Assembly: GCF_011602365.1 (NCBI RefSeq)
Contig: NZ_JAAONZ010000009.1
Span: forward strand, 1-64,000
From: Pseudomaricurvus hydrocarbonicus
Lineage (GTDB): Bacteria > Pseudomonadota > Gammaproteobacteria > Pseudomonadales > Cellvibrionaceae
Reading direction: 5' to 3'
DNA length: 64,000 nucleotides
In this document: in pieces, positions 19,431 to 28,266 of the stretch
How the letters are laid out: each line of letters opens with the position of its first letter
How positions within the stretch are numbered: the first letter of the stretch is position 1
Program-made: the position numbers and the translations under genes
Notes under the pieces: generated by a model
Told to the model about the DNA's origin: nothing
The model's database searches: none
What the model saw: the letters and a program-made list of their open reading frames with translations, nothing else

Positions 19431-21584
19431 ATGTTTATAAAAAAAATTACACCTAAAGCGGTGATTTCCACCAGTCTGATTCATATGATGTATTTCGGTA
19501 TGAATTCGGCGACTGCGCAGACTTCTCAGCTTTCGAAAATTCAATTAGAAGAAATAGTGGTGACAGCTCAGAGAAGGGCTGAAAACTTAAGCGATGTGCC
19601 CGTTGCAATTTCGGCATTTACAGAAGATTCTCTCAGCCGGTTGGGTATTGATAATGTGCTGGATATTTCTGCTTCTATACCAAATACCCAAGTATCGGCA
19701 TCACTTGGAGTTACATCGATCTTTTTACGTGGTATTGGTTCCAATGTGTTAGGAGTTGGAGCTGATTCAAGCATCGCATACCATTTGAATGGTGTTTACG
19801 TGGCTAGAGCTCGCGCTCAAACCGGTGGTTTTTTTGATGTAGAACGTATCGAAATTGTACGTGGCCCTCAAGGTGATCTATACGGCCGAAATGCGACTGG
19901 TGGATCCGTAAACGTTATTACGCGTAAGCCGACCGAAGAATTGACGGGAGGCTTATCGATATCCTACGGCAATTATAATGCTAGACGCCTTGAGGGCGTT
20001 GTCAGTGGCCCCATCGTAGAAAATACTGTACTGGCACGGTTCGCAGGTTTTTCCAGTCAGCGAGATGGTTATGGGGAGAACATCATCACTGGGAGTGAGG
20101 TCGATAATCTAGATGAATATGGTGGGCGTTTTAGTTTAGATATCACACCTACTTCAGAGCTTTCAATTGGCCTGGTTGGGGATTATTACAGTGCTGATGA
20201 CAGTAATGGTATATCACATTATCTTGGCTCGGGTAGGCCTGATGTACAGCTTACGGCGTTGAAGTTCGGTGGAGTTGTACCCGACGATATCCGTGATATA
20301 GCTGCTGAAGAAGATGTGGGTCGTGATCTGACAGTCCAAGGTTTATCGGCAACTGTCTCCTATGATATCTCCGATAATTTGACGTTGAAATCGATTACTG
20401 GATATCGAGACTCAAAGAGCACAATGAGGAGCAGCATTCCAGGAGGAAGCGTACTAAATGCGATCATAACTCAGTATGAGGAGCAGGATCAAATTAGTCA
20501 GGAGTTCCAATTGCTTCTAAATGGCAATAACTGGGACATGGTGTTGGGGGGATACTATTTCAGGGAGAAGGTCATTGGTGATGTTTATTTCCCGCTCTAC
20601 TTCGCACCAGGTGCAAAGTTCCATCAGGAAGGGGTTGGTGAGACCCGCTCTTACGCAGCATTTGCACATGTTAATTATGAGTTGAGCGATCGCTTTACGT
20701 TGATTGGCGGCCTGCGTTACAGCAAGGAAACACGCGAAGCGGATGGTGAATTCACTGATCCGTTTGTGCCGGTTCCAACTGGTGGAGAAAAAGACTGGGA
20801 TGCGGTTACCCCAAAAGTTGGTATCCAATTTCACCCTAACAAAGACTTGATGCTCTACGCAAGCGCATCAAAAGGTTTTAAAAGTGGCTCCTTTATAATC
20901 GGTGCGGATGCTCCTCCGACCGATCCTGAATATCTGTGGAGTTATGAAGTGGGGTTGAAGGCTACATTATTGCAAGACAGGTTGCAGATGAACTTGGCTG
21001 CTTTTTATTATGACTATGAGGACCTTGTAGTAACACTGGTGAAAGGAACTCCTGGCGGTGGGACTGTTGTTTCTAACGAGAATGCGGCAGCGGCAACGAT
21101 TCAGGGTTTTGAAGCAGAAGTGTCTCTGCAGGCTACCGAAGGGTTACGCCTAGATCTTTCATTAGGTTATCTCGATGCGGAATATGATGAATATTCTACC
21201 GCGGATCCTGTATATCCCGAGCGTGGTGAGCTTGATCTCTCAGGTAATCGTCTCACCAATTCTCCCAAGCTTACTGCGAGAATTGGTGCTGAGTATCGTG
21301 TCGGTAATTTAAGTGTCAGTGGCGATGTGGTTTTTTCTGATGAAGTATACTTTACACCTTTTAATGACAAGTCAAATGCTTATCGACCAAGCTACCAAAT
21401 GGTGAATTCCCAAATAAAATACGATTTTGAGAGTGGTCTGAGTTTATCGATATTTGGTCACAATTTGACTGACGAAGAGGTTGTTGGAATACAAGCAATA
21501 TCATCCAGTACATTTGGGTACCCAAAGCTTGGTCCGCTTTATGCCCCTAGAACTTTTGGTGTTAAAACAGAATGGATTTTTTGA
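19431..21584 (+). CDS. TonB-dependent outer-membrane receptor (island)
   Basis: The 717-residue receptor has an N-terminal signal-like segment ending around SATAQ, then LEEIVVTAQRRAENLSDVPV, the plug-domain start typical of this family. The plug continues with LRGIGSN, VYVARAR and VEIVRGPQG-like IEIVRGPQGDLYGRNATGG. The beta-barrel ends in the expected aromatic C-terminus (TFGVKTEWIF). It would import a bulky or scarce substrate across the outer membrane using TonB energy. It opens the catabolic cluster, so the substrate is plausibly the compound degraded by the downstream enzymes; that is inference. Codon use is A/T-richer than in the housekeeping genes. Confidence 0.93.
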   Translation: MFIKKITPKAVISTSLIHMMYFGMNSATAQTSQLSKIQLEEIVVTAQRRAENLSDVPVAISAFTEDSLSRLGIDNVLDISASIPNTQVSASLGVTSIFLRGIGSNVLGVGADSSIAYHLNGVYVARARAQTGGFFDVERIEIVRGPQGDLYGRNATGGSVNVITRKPTEELTGGLSISYGNYNARRLEGVVSGPIVENTVLARFAGFSSQRDGYGENIITGSEVDNLDEYGGRFSLDITPTSELSIGLVGDYYSADDSNGISHYLGSGRPDVQLTALKFGGVVPDDIRDIAAEEDVGRDLTVQGLSATVSYDISDNLTLKSITGYRDSKSTMRSSIPGGSVLNAIITQYEEQDQISQEFQLLLNGNNWDMVLGGYYFREKVIGDVYFPLYFAPGAKFHQEGVGETRSYAAFAHVNYELSDRFTLIGGLRYSKETREADGEFTDPFVPVPTGGEKDWDAVTPKVGIQFHPNKDLMLYASASKGFKSGSFIIGADAPPTDPEYLWSYEVGLKATLLQDRLQMNLAAFYYDYEDLVVTLVKGTPGGGTVVSNENAAAATIQGFEAEVSLQATEGLRLDLSLGYLDAEYDEYSTADPVYPERGELDLSGNRLTNSPKLTARIGAEYRVGNLSVSGDVVFSDEVYFTPFNDKSNAYRPSYQMVNSQIKYDFESGLSLSIFGHNLTDEEVVGIQAISSSTFGYPKLGPLYAPRTFGVKTEWIF

Positions 21585-21766
21585 CTTGTAGTTCGCTGTA
21601 ATAAGCGGTCTAAGGTTGAATTAGTAGGTCATCAAGCCTCTGTAGTGGTGGTGCTAGAGGCTGATGAGGCTAGGGCGAAAATAGGCTGTTGAAAGCCTGT
21701 GATGTACTTTAGCTCCAGCTGGTGAAGACTGATAAACAAATCCAGAACAAAATACAGGCTTGGAAT

Positions 21767-22714
21767 ATGGCTGTTCAATTTTTAAAACATGTTGCCCTCG
21801 CTATTCCAGAGGCGGATTGTGATAAAGCGGAAGAGTTTTACACAAACTTTGGTCTGGAATTACGGCGGCGGGGGGATCTGATGGCCTTTGCTTGCAAAGG
21901 TAGCCGGTATGATGCCGTAATTTTGGTTCCGGGGGCTAATCGCAAGCAGTTGCATCACGTTGCAATGGGCACGGATGAGGGCGGGTTGGCATGGATAAAG
22001 CAACGTTTAGCTCTAGAAGAAATCCCATTACTTGATGCGCCTGAGTGTATTGATGCACACGAGATTAGTGAAAATCGAATTTGGTTTCGCGATCCACACG
22101 GGGTTTTATTTCAAGTTGCGGTCTGTCCTCCAGAAAAAGCACCGGCACCGGAACCACAATTTCTCATTAATTCGCCGGGACATTTCAATCGTGTAGACGT
22201 CGGTGCGTTACCACCAAAATCAGACATTGCCGATGTTTGTCCACGAAAGCTTGGTCATGCGTTGTTATTTACTCCTAGTATTAGTGGTTCTATTCGCTTT
22301 CTGACAGATGTTCTTGGCATGCGATTATCTGACCGCTCAGAAGATGCCGTGGCGTTTTTACACTGCCAGGGCGGCAGTGATCACCATGTTTTGGCACTGG
22401 GGAGTTCGCATGACATTGGTTTTCATCATGCGAGTTTTATGGTGGGCTCCCCAGACGATGTTGGTGTAGGTGGCCAGCGGATGGTGGATAAAGGCTATGG
22501 GCCCAGCTGGGGGTTTGGTCGGCATGCCATCGGCTCGAATTTTTTCCATTATATACGCGATCCCTGGGGGAGTTATGCAGAGTACTACGCGGATATAGAT
22601 TATATTGCGAACAGTGATACATGGGAGGCCCAAAACTGGCCAATCGAAGATTCACTTCACACCTGGGGGCCTAACCCGCCAGAGGATTTTGTGCACAATT
22701 ACGAAGCTGGATAA
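21767..22714 (+). CDS. Two-domain extradiol dioxygenase (VOC superfamily)
   Basis: From the ATG at 21767 the protein has 315 residues; a GTG at 21722 would add 15 without clear benefit. Two vicinal-oxygen-chelate modules are visible. The N-terminal one runs from HVALAIPEADCDKAEEFY to RDPHGVLFQV. The C-terminal catalytic one starts RKLGHALLFTP and ends DPWGSYAEYYAD. Likely Fe(II) ligands are His164, His221 (in GFHHASF) and Glu272 (SYAEYY), the 2-His-1-carboxylate pattern of BphC-type enzymes. The expected reaction is meta-cleavage of a catecholic ring. The FAH-family gene follows 85 bp downstream, a common pairing in aromatic catabolism. The natural substrate is unknown. Confidence 0.85.
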   Translation: MAVQFLKHVALAIPEADCDKAEEFYTNFGLELRRRGDLMAFACKGSRYDAVILVPGANRKQLHHVAMGTDEGGLAWIKQRLALEEIPLLDAPECIDAHEISENRIWFRDPHGVLFQVAVCPPEKAPAPEPQFLINSPGHFNRVDVGALPPKSDIADVCPRKLGHALLFTPSISGSIRFLTDVLGMRLSDRSEDAVAFLHCQGGSDHHVLALGSSHDIGFHHASFMVGSPDDVGVGGQRMVDKGYGPSWGFGRHAIGSNFFHYIRDPWGSYAEYYADIDYIANSDTWEAQNWPIEDSLHTWGPNPPEDFVHNYEAG

Positions 22715-22799
22715 TCGTATATTAATGGCCGCTGGTGTAAGGTATTTGGAAAACCAACAAGCAAGCATCGTTCAACGTTTGTTATAAATAGGTAATAAA

Positions 22800-23654
22800 A
22801 TGAAGTTAGTACGATTTGAATCAGAATCAGGGCCACGTACTGGTGTGGTTGTTGGTGATGGGATTATTGATTTAACGAAAATTAATGCCCCCTACACTGA
22901 GATGATGGAAATAATTGTGGCCGGACAACTGGCTTTGGCTGCGATCGAGGAAGCCATTATTGATGTTGAGCCCCACCGCCAGCTATCTTCCACACGATTA
23001 TTGGCACCTATACATAGACCCGGAAAATTCCTTGCCATTGGCATGAACTACAAGAAACATCAGGAGGAAGCTGCCAGACTGGGAGTGGCGGAACAGGCCA
23101 AACAGGTCTGGTTCAATAAACAAACGTCTTGTATTTCCGGGCCTTATGATGAGATTGATCCGGGTGTTACTGAAAAGCTCGATTACGAAGTCGAACTGGG
23201 TTTGGTGATTGGCAAGCCTGCTAAAGGTGTGACGAAAGAGAATGCCCGTGATCATATATTCGGTTATATTGTGGTCAACGATGTCTCTGCGCGTGACTGG
23301 CAGTTTCATACACCTACGTTTACCATGGGAAAATCATTTGATACTCATGGCCCCATTGGCCCCTGGATTGTAACGGCTGACGAAGTGGCCGATCCACAAA
23401 ACCTGAATTTATACTGCCGTGTAAATGGTGATATACGCCAATCCAATAACACTTCGCAAATGGTTCACGACATCGATTCACAAATCGAATATCTGTCGAC
23501 TGCTTTCACCCTAGAGTCAGGTGATTTGATTGCCACGGGTACACCGGAAGGTGTTGGTGTTGCCATGGTCCCATCTGTTTTTCTACAGCCAGGTGATATT
23601 GTTAACTGTGAAATTGACTGTATAGGAAGTATTGAGAATAGAGTAAAAGGTTAG
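22800..23654 (+). CDS. Fumarylacetoacetate hydrolase family protein
   Basis: This 284-residue protein has the FAH fold signatures: PGKFLAIGMNYKKHQEEA, the metal ligands in DYEVELGLVIG (Glu residues) and VVNDVSARDWQ (Asp), GKSFDTHGPIGPW, and the C-terminal SGDLIATGTPEGVGVAM. Members hydrolyse C-C bonds of beta-diketo acids or isomerise/decarboxylate 2-hydroxy-dienoate ring-cleavage products. Sited directly after the extradiol dioxygenase, it most likely processes the meta-cleavage product. The start ATG has an AGGTAATAAA upstream region. It appears intact. Confidence 0.9.
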   Translation: MKLVRFESESGPRTGVVVGDGIIDLTKINAPYTEMMEIIVAGQLALAAIEEAIIDVEPHRQLSSTRLLAPIHRPGKFLAIGMNYKKHQEEAARLGVAEQAKQVWFNKQTSCISGPYDEIDPGVTEKLDYEVELGLVIGKPAKGVTKENARDHIFGYIVVNDVSARDWQFHTPTFTMGKSFDTHGPIGPWIVTADEVADPQNLNLYCRVNGDIRQSNNTSQMVHDIDSQIEYLSTAFTLESGDLIATGTPEGVGVAMVPSVFLQPGDIVNCEIDCIGSIENRVKG

Positions 23655-24374
23655 CTCTGATAGAGGGCTTAGCGAATTTATTACGGTAATATATTTTTAC
23701 TTGTTGAATGGAGAAGTGTTCATAAATAAATGGAATAAATACCGTTTTCTGAATGTTTTTTGTATTTTTATTTATATAAAATATTTGAATAATAAGCTTT
23801 ATTTCAAGGTTGGAATCCACGTTGTTGGGTCGCCTAATAAAGGACCGGTTATTACGCCACACATAAAAATATCATGTCAAATATAAGGGGTAGATGTTAG
23901 GTGGTCTGCCAGAAGGTGAGGTCATGTAATGTCGATCTCTTCGTTAATTTATCACTAAGAATGTCATTTTAATTGTTGGTGATTATGAGTAAGACTAAAG
24001 TTGGAAATTGTTGGTCATTTAGTTTTGTAACTAAAGTGAAGTCCGTATTCTCGTAATAAATTATTTTTAAAGACTATATTTGTAAGTTTTTAACGGAGAA
24101 TCGGCGGTGGTAGAGTTTACAAAAATAACGAAATCTCAAAGGCTTTTAACGAAGGGGGCCGTGTAGTATCAGCTGAAATAAATAGGCTTGAAGTGCATAA
24201 AGGATTAAGAGGGGAAATATTCCAATAGCAAATTAATTTGGTGGGGCACTGGCAGTAGGTACTGCCGAGGCTTTCGTAATACCAACCGTTCTATGGGTGG
24301 TATATGTCAGAAAATACTGGGCAATTATTTTCTATTTAAAAAAATTGACGCCGGTTTAAGAGGGAAAAAGTTTC
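23655..24374. other. 720-bp A+T-rich gap inside the island
   Basis: No convincing ORF is present; the frames that exist are low-complexity and Lys/Ile/Asn-rich. A palindrome at 24251-24266 stands out and is listed separately. The region separates the dioxygenase pair from the amidohydrolase operon. Confidence 0.5.
24251..24266. promoter_or_regulatory. Palindrome upstream of amidohydrolase, candidate operator
   Basis: GGCAGTAGGTACTGCC has perfect 7-bp arms with a 2-bp centre, about 110 bp before the GTG at 24375. It shares the half-site GGCAGT/ACTGCC with the palindrome before the TonB receptor at 43664. No regulator is proven. Confidence 0.4.
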
Positions 24375-25721
24375 GTGAAAAATAAACTAACTCTTGTGAA
24401 GGGCGGTTGGATAATAAGCATGGATAAGGCTGTTGGAGATCTCCGTGGCGGTGATATTCTTATTCAGAATGGAAAAATCATTGATATAGGGCATAACATT
24501 GAAGCACCGGATGCAGACTGTATTGATGCTAAAGAAATGATTGTGTTGCCAGGCTTTGTAGATACCCATCGCCATACTTGGCAGAGTTGTATTCGTCACA
24601 GATATGCCGATATAGATCCTCTAGTCTACTTTCAAGAGGTGCTAGGAGAGATGGGGGGGGGGTTCACAGAAGAAGATGTTTATATCGGAACACTTCTAGG
24701 AGCTGTTTCAGCGTTGGAAACCGGTATTACTACAATGCTGGATTGGTCTCATATTCAGAACAGCCCAATACATTCTGATGCAGCCATTGCAGGTTTACGT
24801 GATTCAGGCATCCGTGGTGTCTTTGCTCACGGATGGCCGATGACTGAATGTTCGTCTTGGGTTTCCAATAGTCAACGAGGACATCCTGTTGATATACGTC
24901 GTTTGCGCGAGCGTTATTTTTCATCTGACGATCAGCTGCTGACACTCGCAATGGCAGCACGTGGGCCGGAGATGGCTGCGCCTGAGGTTTGGATGAGTGA
25001 TTTACGGATGGCTAGAGAGCTAGGAATACGGTCATCTATTCATATGGGGGCTTATGCTCACAATGCAGTACGTGGTATTGAGAAAATGCACAAAGCTGGT
25101 GTATTGGATAATGACATGACATTTATTCATTGTTGCTTTAGTGATGCTGACGAAATTTCCATGATGGCTGATTCGGGAGTAAGCGCGTCCCTGGGGGTAC
25201 ATTGTGAGCTGAACGCTCAAGGTATTGGTGATATTCCCCTTGATCGAATGCTGGCAGTCGGTATAAGACCTAGCCTTAGTGGCGATACTGAAACGAAATG
25301 TTCCGGTGACATGTTTACGCAAATGCGTCATACCTTCGCTTATTATCGTTCATGGATGGGAGGGAAGCATTCTCAAATCAAAAATGCGCCTTCAACCATT
25401 TCGTTGCGTGACGTATTAGAATTCGCCACGGTTTCTGGCGCGAAGGCCAATGGACTTGAATCAAAGATTGGTTCACTTACACCTGGTAAGCAGGCTGATT
25501 TCATTATGATTCGTAGTACGGACCTCAATCTCACTCCTGTATCGGATGCCGTAGGCGCGGTAGTTTTAGCTGCACACCCTGGTAATGTCGACAGTGTCTT
25601 TGTCGCAGGTAAGCCACTAAAGCGTCATGGTTGTTTGCTGGATATTAACATTGAAGCTTTGAGAGCACGGGCTAGTCAGTCGCAACAACGAATTCTCTCA
25701 ATGAAATCCAATATGAGGTAG
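24375..25721 (+). CDS. Amidohydrolase/deaminase, ATZ-TRZ (cytosine deaminase-like) type
   Basis: The 448-residue protein starts at a GTG preceded by AGAGGGAAAAAG. It has the composite beta-sandwich start (LVKGGWIISMD, GDILIQNGKIIDIG), LPGFVDTHRHTWQ with metal ligands His65 and His67, a later HMGAYAHN segment, FIHCCFSD, GVHCELN and SGDTETKCSGDMF, and the C-terminal GSLTPGKQADFIMI. This is the metal-dependent hydrolase family that includes chlorohydrolases, guanine deaminase and other ring deaminases. The exact reaction is not deducible. It is followed after 4 bp by the esterase gene, so the two are surely cotranscribed. The presence of a deaminase-type enzyme suggests a nitrogen-containing or amide-bearing substrate, as inference. 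Confidence 0.85.
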   Translation: MKNKLTLVKGGWIISMDKAVGDLRGGDILIQNGKIIDIGHNIEAPDADCIDAKEMIVLPGFVDTHRHTWQSCIRHRYADIDPLVYFQEVLGEMGGGFTEEDVYIGTLLGAVSALETGITTMLDWSHIQNSPIHSDAAIAGLRDSGIRGVFAHGWPMTECSSWVSNSQRGHPVDIRRLRERYFSSDDQLLTLAMAARGPEMAAPEVWMSDLRMARELGIRSSIHMGAYAHNAVRGIEKMHKAGVLDNDMTFIHCCFSDADEISMMADSGVSASLGVHCELNAQGIGDIPLDRMLAVGIRPSLSGDTETKCSGDMFTQMRHTFAYYRSWMGGKHSQIKNAPSTISLRDVLEFATVSGAKANGLESKIGSLTPGKQADFIMIRSTDLNLTPVSDAVGAVVLAAHPGNVDSVFVAGKPLKRHGCLLDINIEALRARASQSQQRILSMKSNMR

Positions 25722-25725
25722 TGTT

Positions 25726-26703
25726 ATGGTTGGAACTGCACTGGATCCAGAATTAGAGGCAATTGTAAAGATGATGTCTCAGCTCAATGTGCCCCCCCCC
25801 TTTTCGGGAACAGCCGAAGATGCGAGGAGGCGGTTTGAAGTGGCGATTATGAGGGCGAGAGACGGGGTTGAATTACCGCAAGTCGGCTCCGCTGAGAATG
25901 GTATCGCAGAATACGATAATCAAAAAGTACCCATACGAGTTTATCGGCCTGTTGGCGAGCAAAGGATACTGCCCACGATTATTTTTTTTCATGGAGGGGG
26001 TTTTGTTTTAGGTAGCGTTGAACTGATGGATGACATAGCACGTAAGCTTTGCCGAGATGTTGATGCAGTGGTTGTCTCAGTAGATTTTCGATTGGCACCG
26101 GAGAATCGCTTTCCGGCCGCTCATGATGATGCGTTAACAGCTACTAATTGGGCTCTAGAGAATGCGTCTATACTTGGTGGCGACCCTAGCTGTGTAGCTG
26201 TGGCTGGTGAAAGTGCGGGTGCGAACCTTGCTGCCTCTACCGCAATATCACTAAGTGAGAAGGGCATAACTCTTGCCGCCCAGTTACTGATTGTACCGGG
26301 CGTTGATATGGCGCGCGACATTGAAGATCTTGAAGCGGATGGTCGACACTATCCAATGTTGCAACCTTCAGATCTAAAATTGATCACTCAGTTTTACCTT
26401 GGAAGTGGATGTTGCCGTGCCGATATTTTTCCGCCGTCGCCTTTGCGTGCAAAAGATTTTGTTGGCTTACCACCTGCTGTAATCGCCGTTGCTGGTCATG
26501 ATCCTTTATACCAAGAAGGGTTGGCCTATGCTGAACGACTTGTTAAGGCCGGGGTGACCGTAGACCTTCACTGTTTTGAAGATATGTTTCATCCTTTTTT
26601 CGGATTTTATGAGGCTTCGAGTTCAGCCCGTAGAGCGAATGATAAAATTTGCCAAGCGTTTTCTGAATTGCTTCGAAAAGTGATTGGGCCATTAGTTTTA
26701 TGA
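25726..26703 (+). CDS. HSL-family alpha/beta hydrolase (esterase)
   Basis: The 325-residue enzyme carries the hormone-sensitive-lipase oxyanion motif HGGGF (His89 onward) and the nucleophile motif GESAGAN with Ser163. Asp in AGHDPLYQEG and His in DMFHPFF complete the triad. There is no signal peptide, so it should be cytoplasmic. It probably hydrolyses an ester or lactone in the pathway. It begins 4 bp after the amidohydrolase stop, indicating translational coupling or a tight operon. A run of eight Cs lies near 25793-25800; the frame continues through it normally. Confidence 0.9.
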   Translation: MVGTALDPELEAIVKMMSQLNVPPPFSGTAEDARRRFEVAIMRARDGVELPQVGSAENGIAEYDNQKVPIRVYRPVGEQRILPTIIFFHGGGFVLGSVELMDDIARKLCRDVDAVVVSVDFRLAPENRFPAAHDDALTATNWALENASILGGDPSCVAVAGESAGANLAASTAISLSEKGITLAAQLLIVPGVDMARDIEDLEADGRHYPMLQPSDLKLITQFYLGSGCCRADIFPPSPLRAKDFVGLPPAVIAVAGHDPLYQEGLAYAERLVKAGVTVDLHCFEDMFHPFFGFYEASSSARRANDKICQAFSELLRKVIGPLVL

Positions 26704-26791
26704 TGAAACGATTATTCTAGGCCTCAAGTTAATCATTAAAAATCAACTCCAATGAGTTCCACGTTGAAATAAAAAAATCATAGGACAAATA

Positions 26792-27346
26792 ATGAAGTGT
26801 AGACTACCAGAGTTTGACCAGAAAAACGCAACTGATGAACAAGAAGCTGTCCTTAAGAAAATTTTAAATGGACCTCGTGGTAATTTAGATGGGCCATTTT
26901 TGACCTGGATTCACAGTCCAGAGTTGGCGCAACAGGCTCAGGAGCTTGGGGCGTTTTGCAGGTATCAAACCGGACTTTCTATTAAACAGTCAGAATTAGC
27001 AATTTTATGTACTGCTGCACAGTGGCGATCACAGGCAGAGTGGTATATTCATTACCCTATCGCACTTCAAGCAGGGCTTGATGCCGATCTTTTGGAGCAA
27101 ATTCGGATAGGAGAAAAACCTTCTTTCAAGCAGGAGGGGGAGGCGATTATCTGGCGAATTGTCAATGAAATTTATCATCAGAAAAGATTGTCAGATAGCA
27201 CTTATCATAAAGCCAAATCGCTCTTTGGGACAAAGGTTTTGGTTAATTTGGTTGGCCTTCTGGGATACTACTCGATGGTGGCGATAACGCTAAATTTTTT
27301 CAATGTTAGAGCGCAAGGGCAAAATATTCTGCCTTTCTCAGAGTAG
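26792..27346 (+). CDS. Carboxymuconolactone decarboxylase-like protein
   Basis: The 184-residue protein matches the CMD/AhpD-like fold pattern: GPRGNLDGPFLTWIHSPELA, then LSIKQSELAILCTAAQWRSQAEWYIH and the helical C-terminal half with GYYSMVAITLNFFNV. The CxxC thiol pair of peroxidase-type members is absent (only a single Cys in ILCTAA), so a redox role is unlikely. Similar proteins occur next to aromatic ring-cleavage genes, where some act as decarboxylases or cyclases, but the reaction here is unknown. The ATG has an AGGACAAATA site. It is 88 bp from the esterase and probably in the same transcript. Confidence 0.85.
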   Translation: MKCRLPEFDQKNATDEQEAVLKKILNGPRGNLDGPFLTWIHSPELAQQAQELGAFCRYQTGLSIKQSELAILCTAAQWRSQAEWYIHYPIALQAGLDADLLEQIRIGEKPSFKQEGEAIIWRIVNEIYHQKRLSDSTYHKAKSLFGTKVLVNLVGLLGYYSMVAITLNFFNVRAQGQNILPFSE

Positions 27347-28266
27347 TTTATCTTTTGGTGAAATTGTTAATTCTATAATGATTAGTTATGAGAATCGTTA
27401 AGATATGGCTAAATTTAAAAGTCATTAAGATGTAATTGTCGACATCTTGATTATAAGAATTTTCTAGGTATGTGTCTTTCGTGTGATTTTTCATGGCTTA
27501 ATAAAAATTATTAGAATTACCTAGTCTGCCTTTGAATGGGTGCCATTTTTTTAGAGTGCCGATGGCGTAATGATGCCTATTTTTTCTTCGGCGGCTCTCC
27601 CCTGTTTTGTGCCCCTTTTTACCTGCAATCTGCATTTCTGAAAGACGCGGGCAGAGCTAGCTCCCGTACGCGAGCATGAATTTCAATGCGCGTAGCAAAT
27701 TGATGAAGCCTGCAATTAGAAACCTAACCTCCACGGATCGATCAGTTTGTAAATGAGTTGCTTTAAGTGAATCCGCAACATGACGCTCAGAATATACGTC
27801 TTGTACCAGATAGTCTCTTTTGAATATATTTTTCCAGATAGTGTTAAAACTACTGCCAAGGAATAATTTCCCGCAATCCTTTCAATGAATAGTTCTTTAG
27901 GTGTTTTCCGCTTTTTAACGGCGTATTCGGCTTAGGCAAGGGTCAGATGACTCATGATTTGGTGCCGGGAGGATGGTCGGGTTATTTTGAAATATTTTGG
28001 CTATTTATCAAAGGTACCTTAGGTTTAGCTAGGTGTTTATAAGCATAAATCCTATTGGTTCTTATTAGTTCAATATTCTCATAGGCTTTAGTCAGAATTA
28101 GATATTTTTCTTAGTATTTTTTCATGTGATACTCGTTTTATCCGATCAAGATGCATTATTAATTTAAAGGAATAGCCTATTTTTTAATACTGTCATGAAA
28201 TCAATTATTCCAAAATGCTAATTGCTCAATGATAAACGAGATAAATATTTTCGAGGATAGATCCAC
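27347..28266. other. 920-bp gap inside the island
   Basis: No intact ORF is seen on either strand. The middle part (about 27590-27770) is less A+T-rich than its surroundings and could be degraded coding sequence, but I cannot assign it. The last 200 bp are very A+T-rich and likely include the promoter of the FAD hydroxylase. Confidence 0.4.
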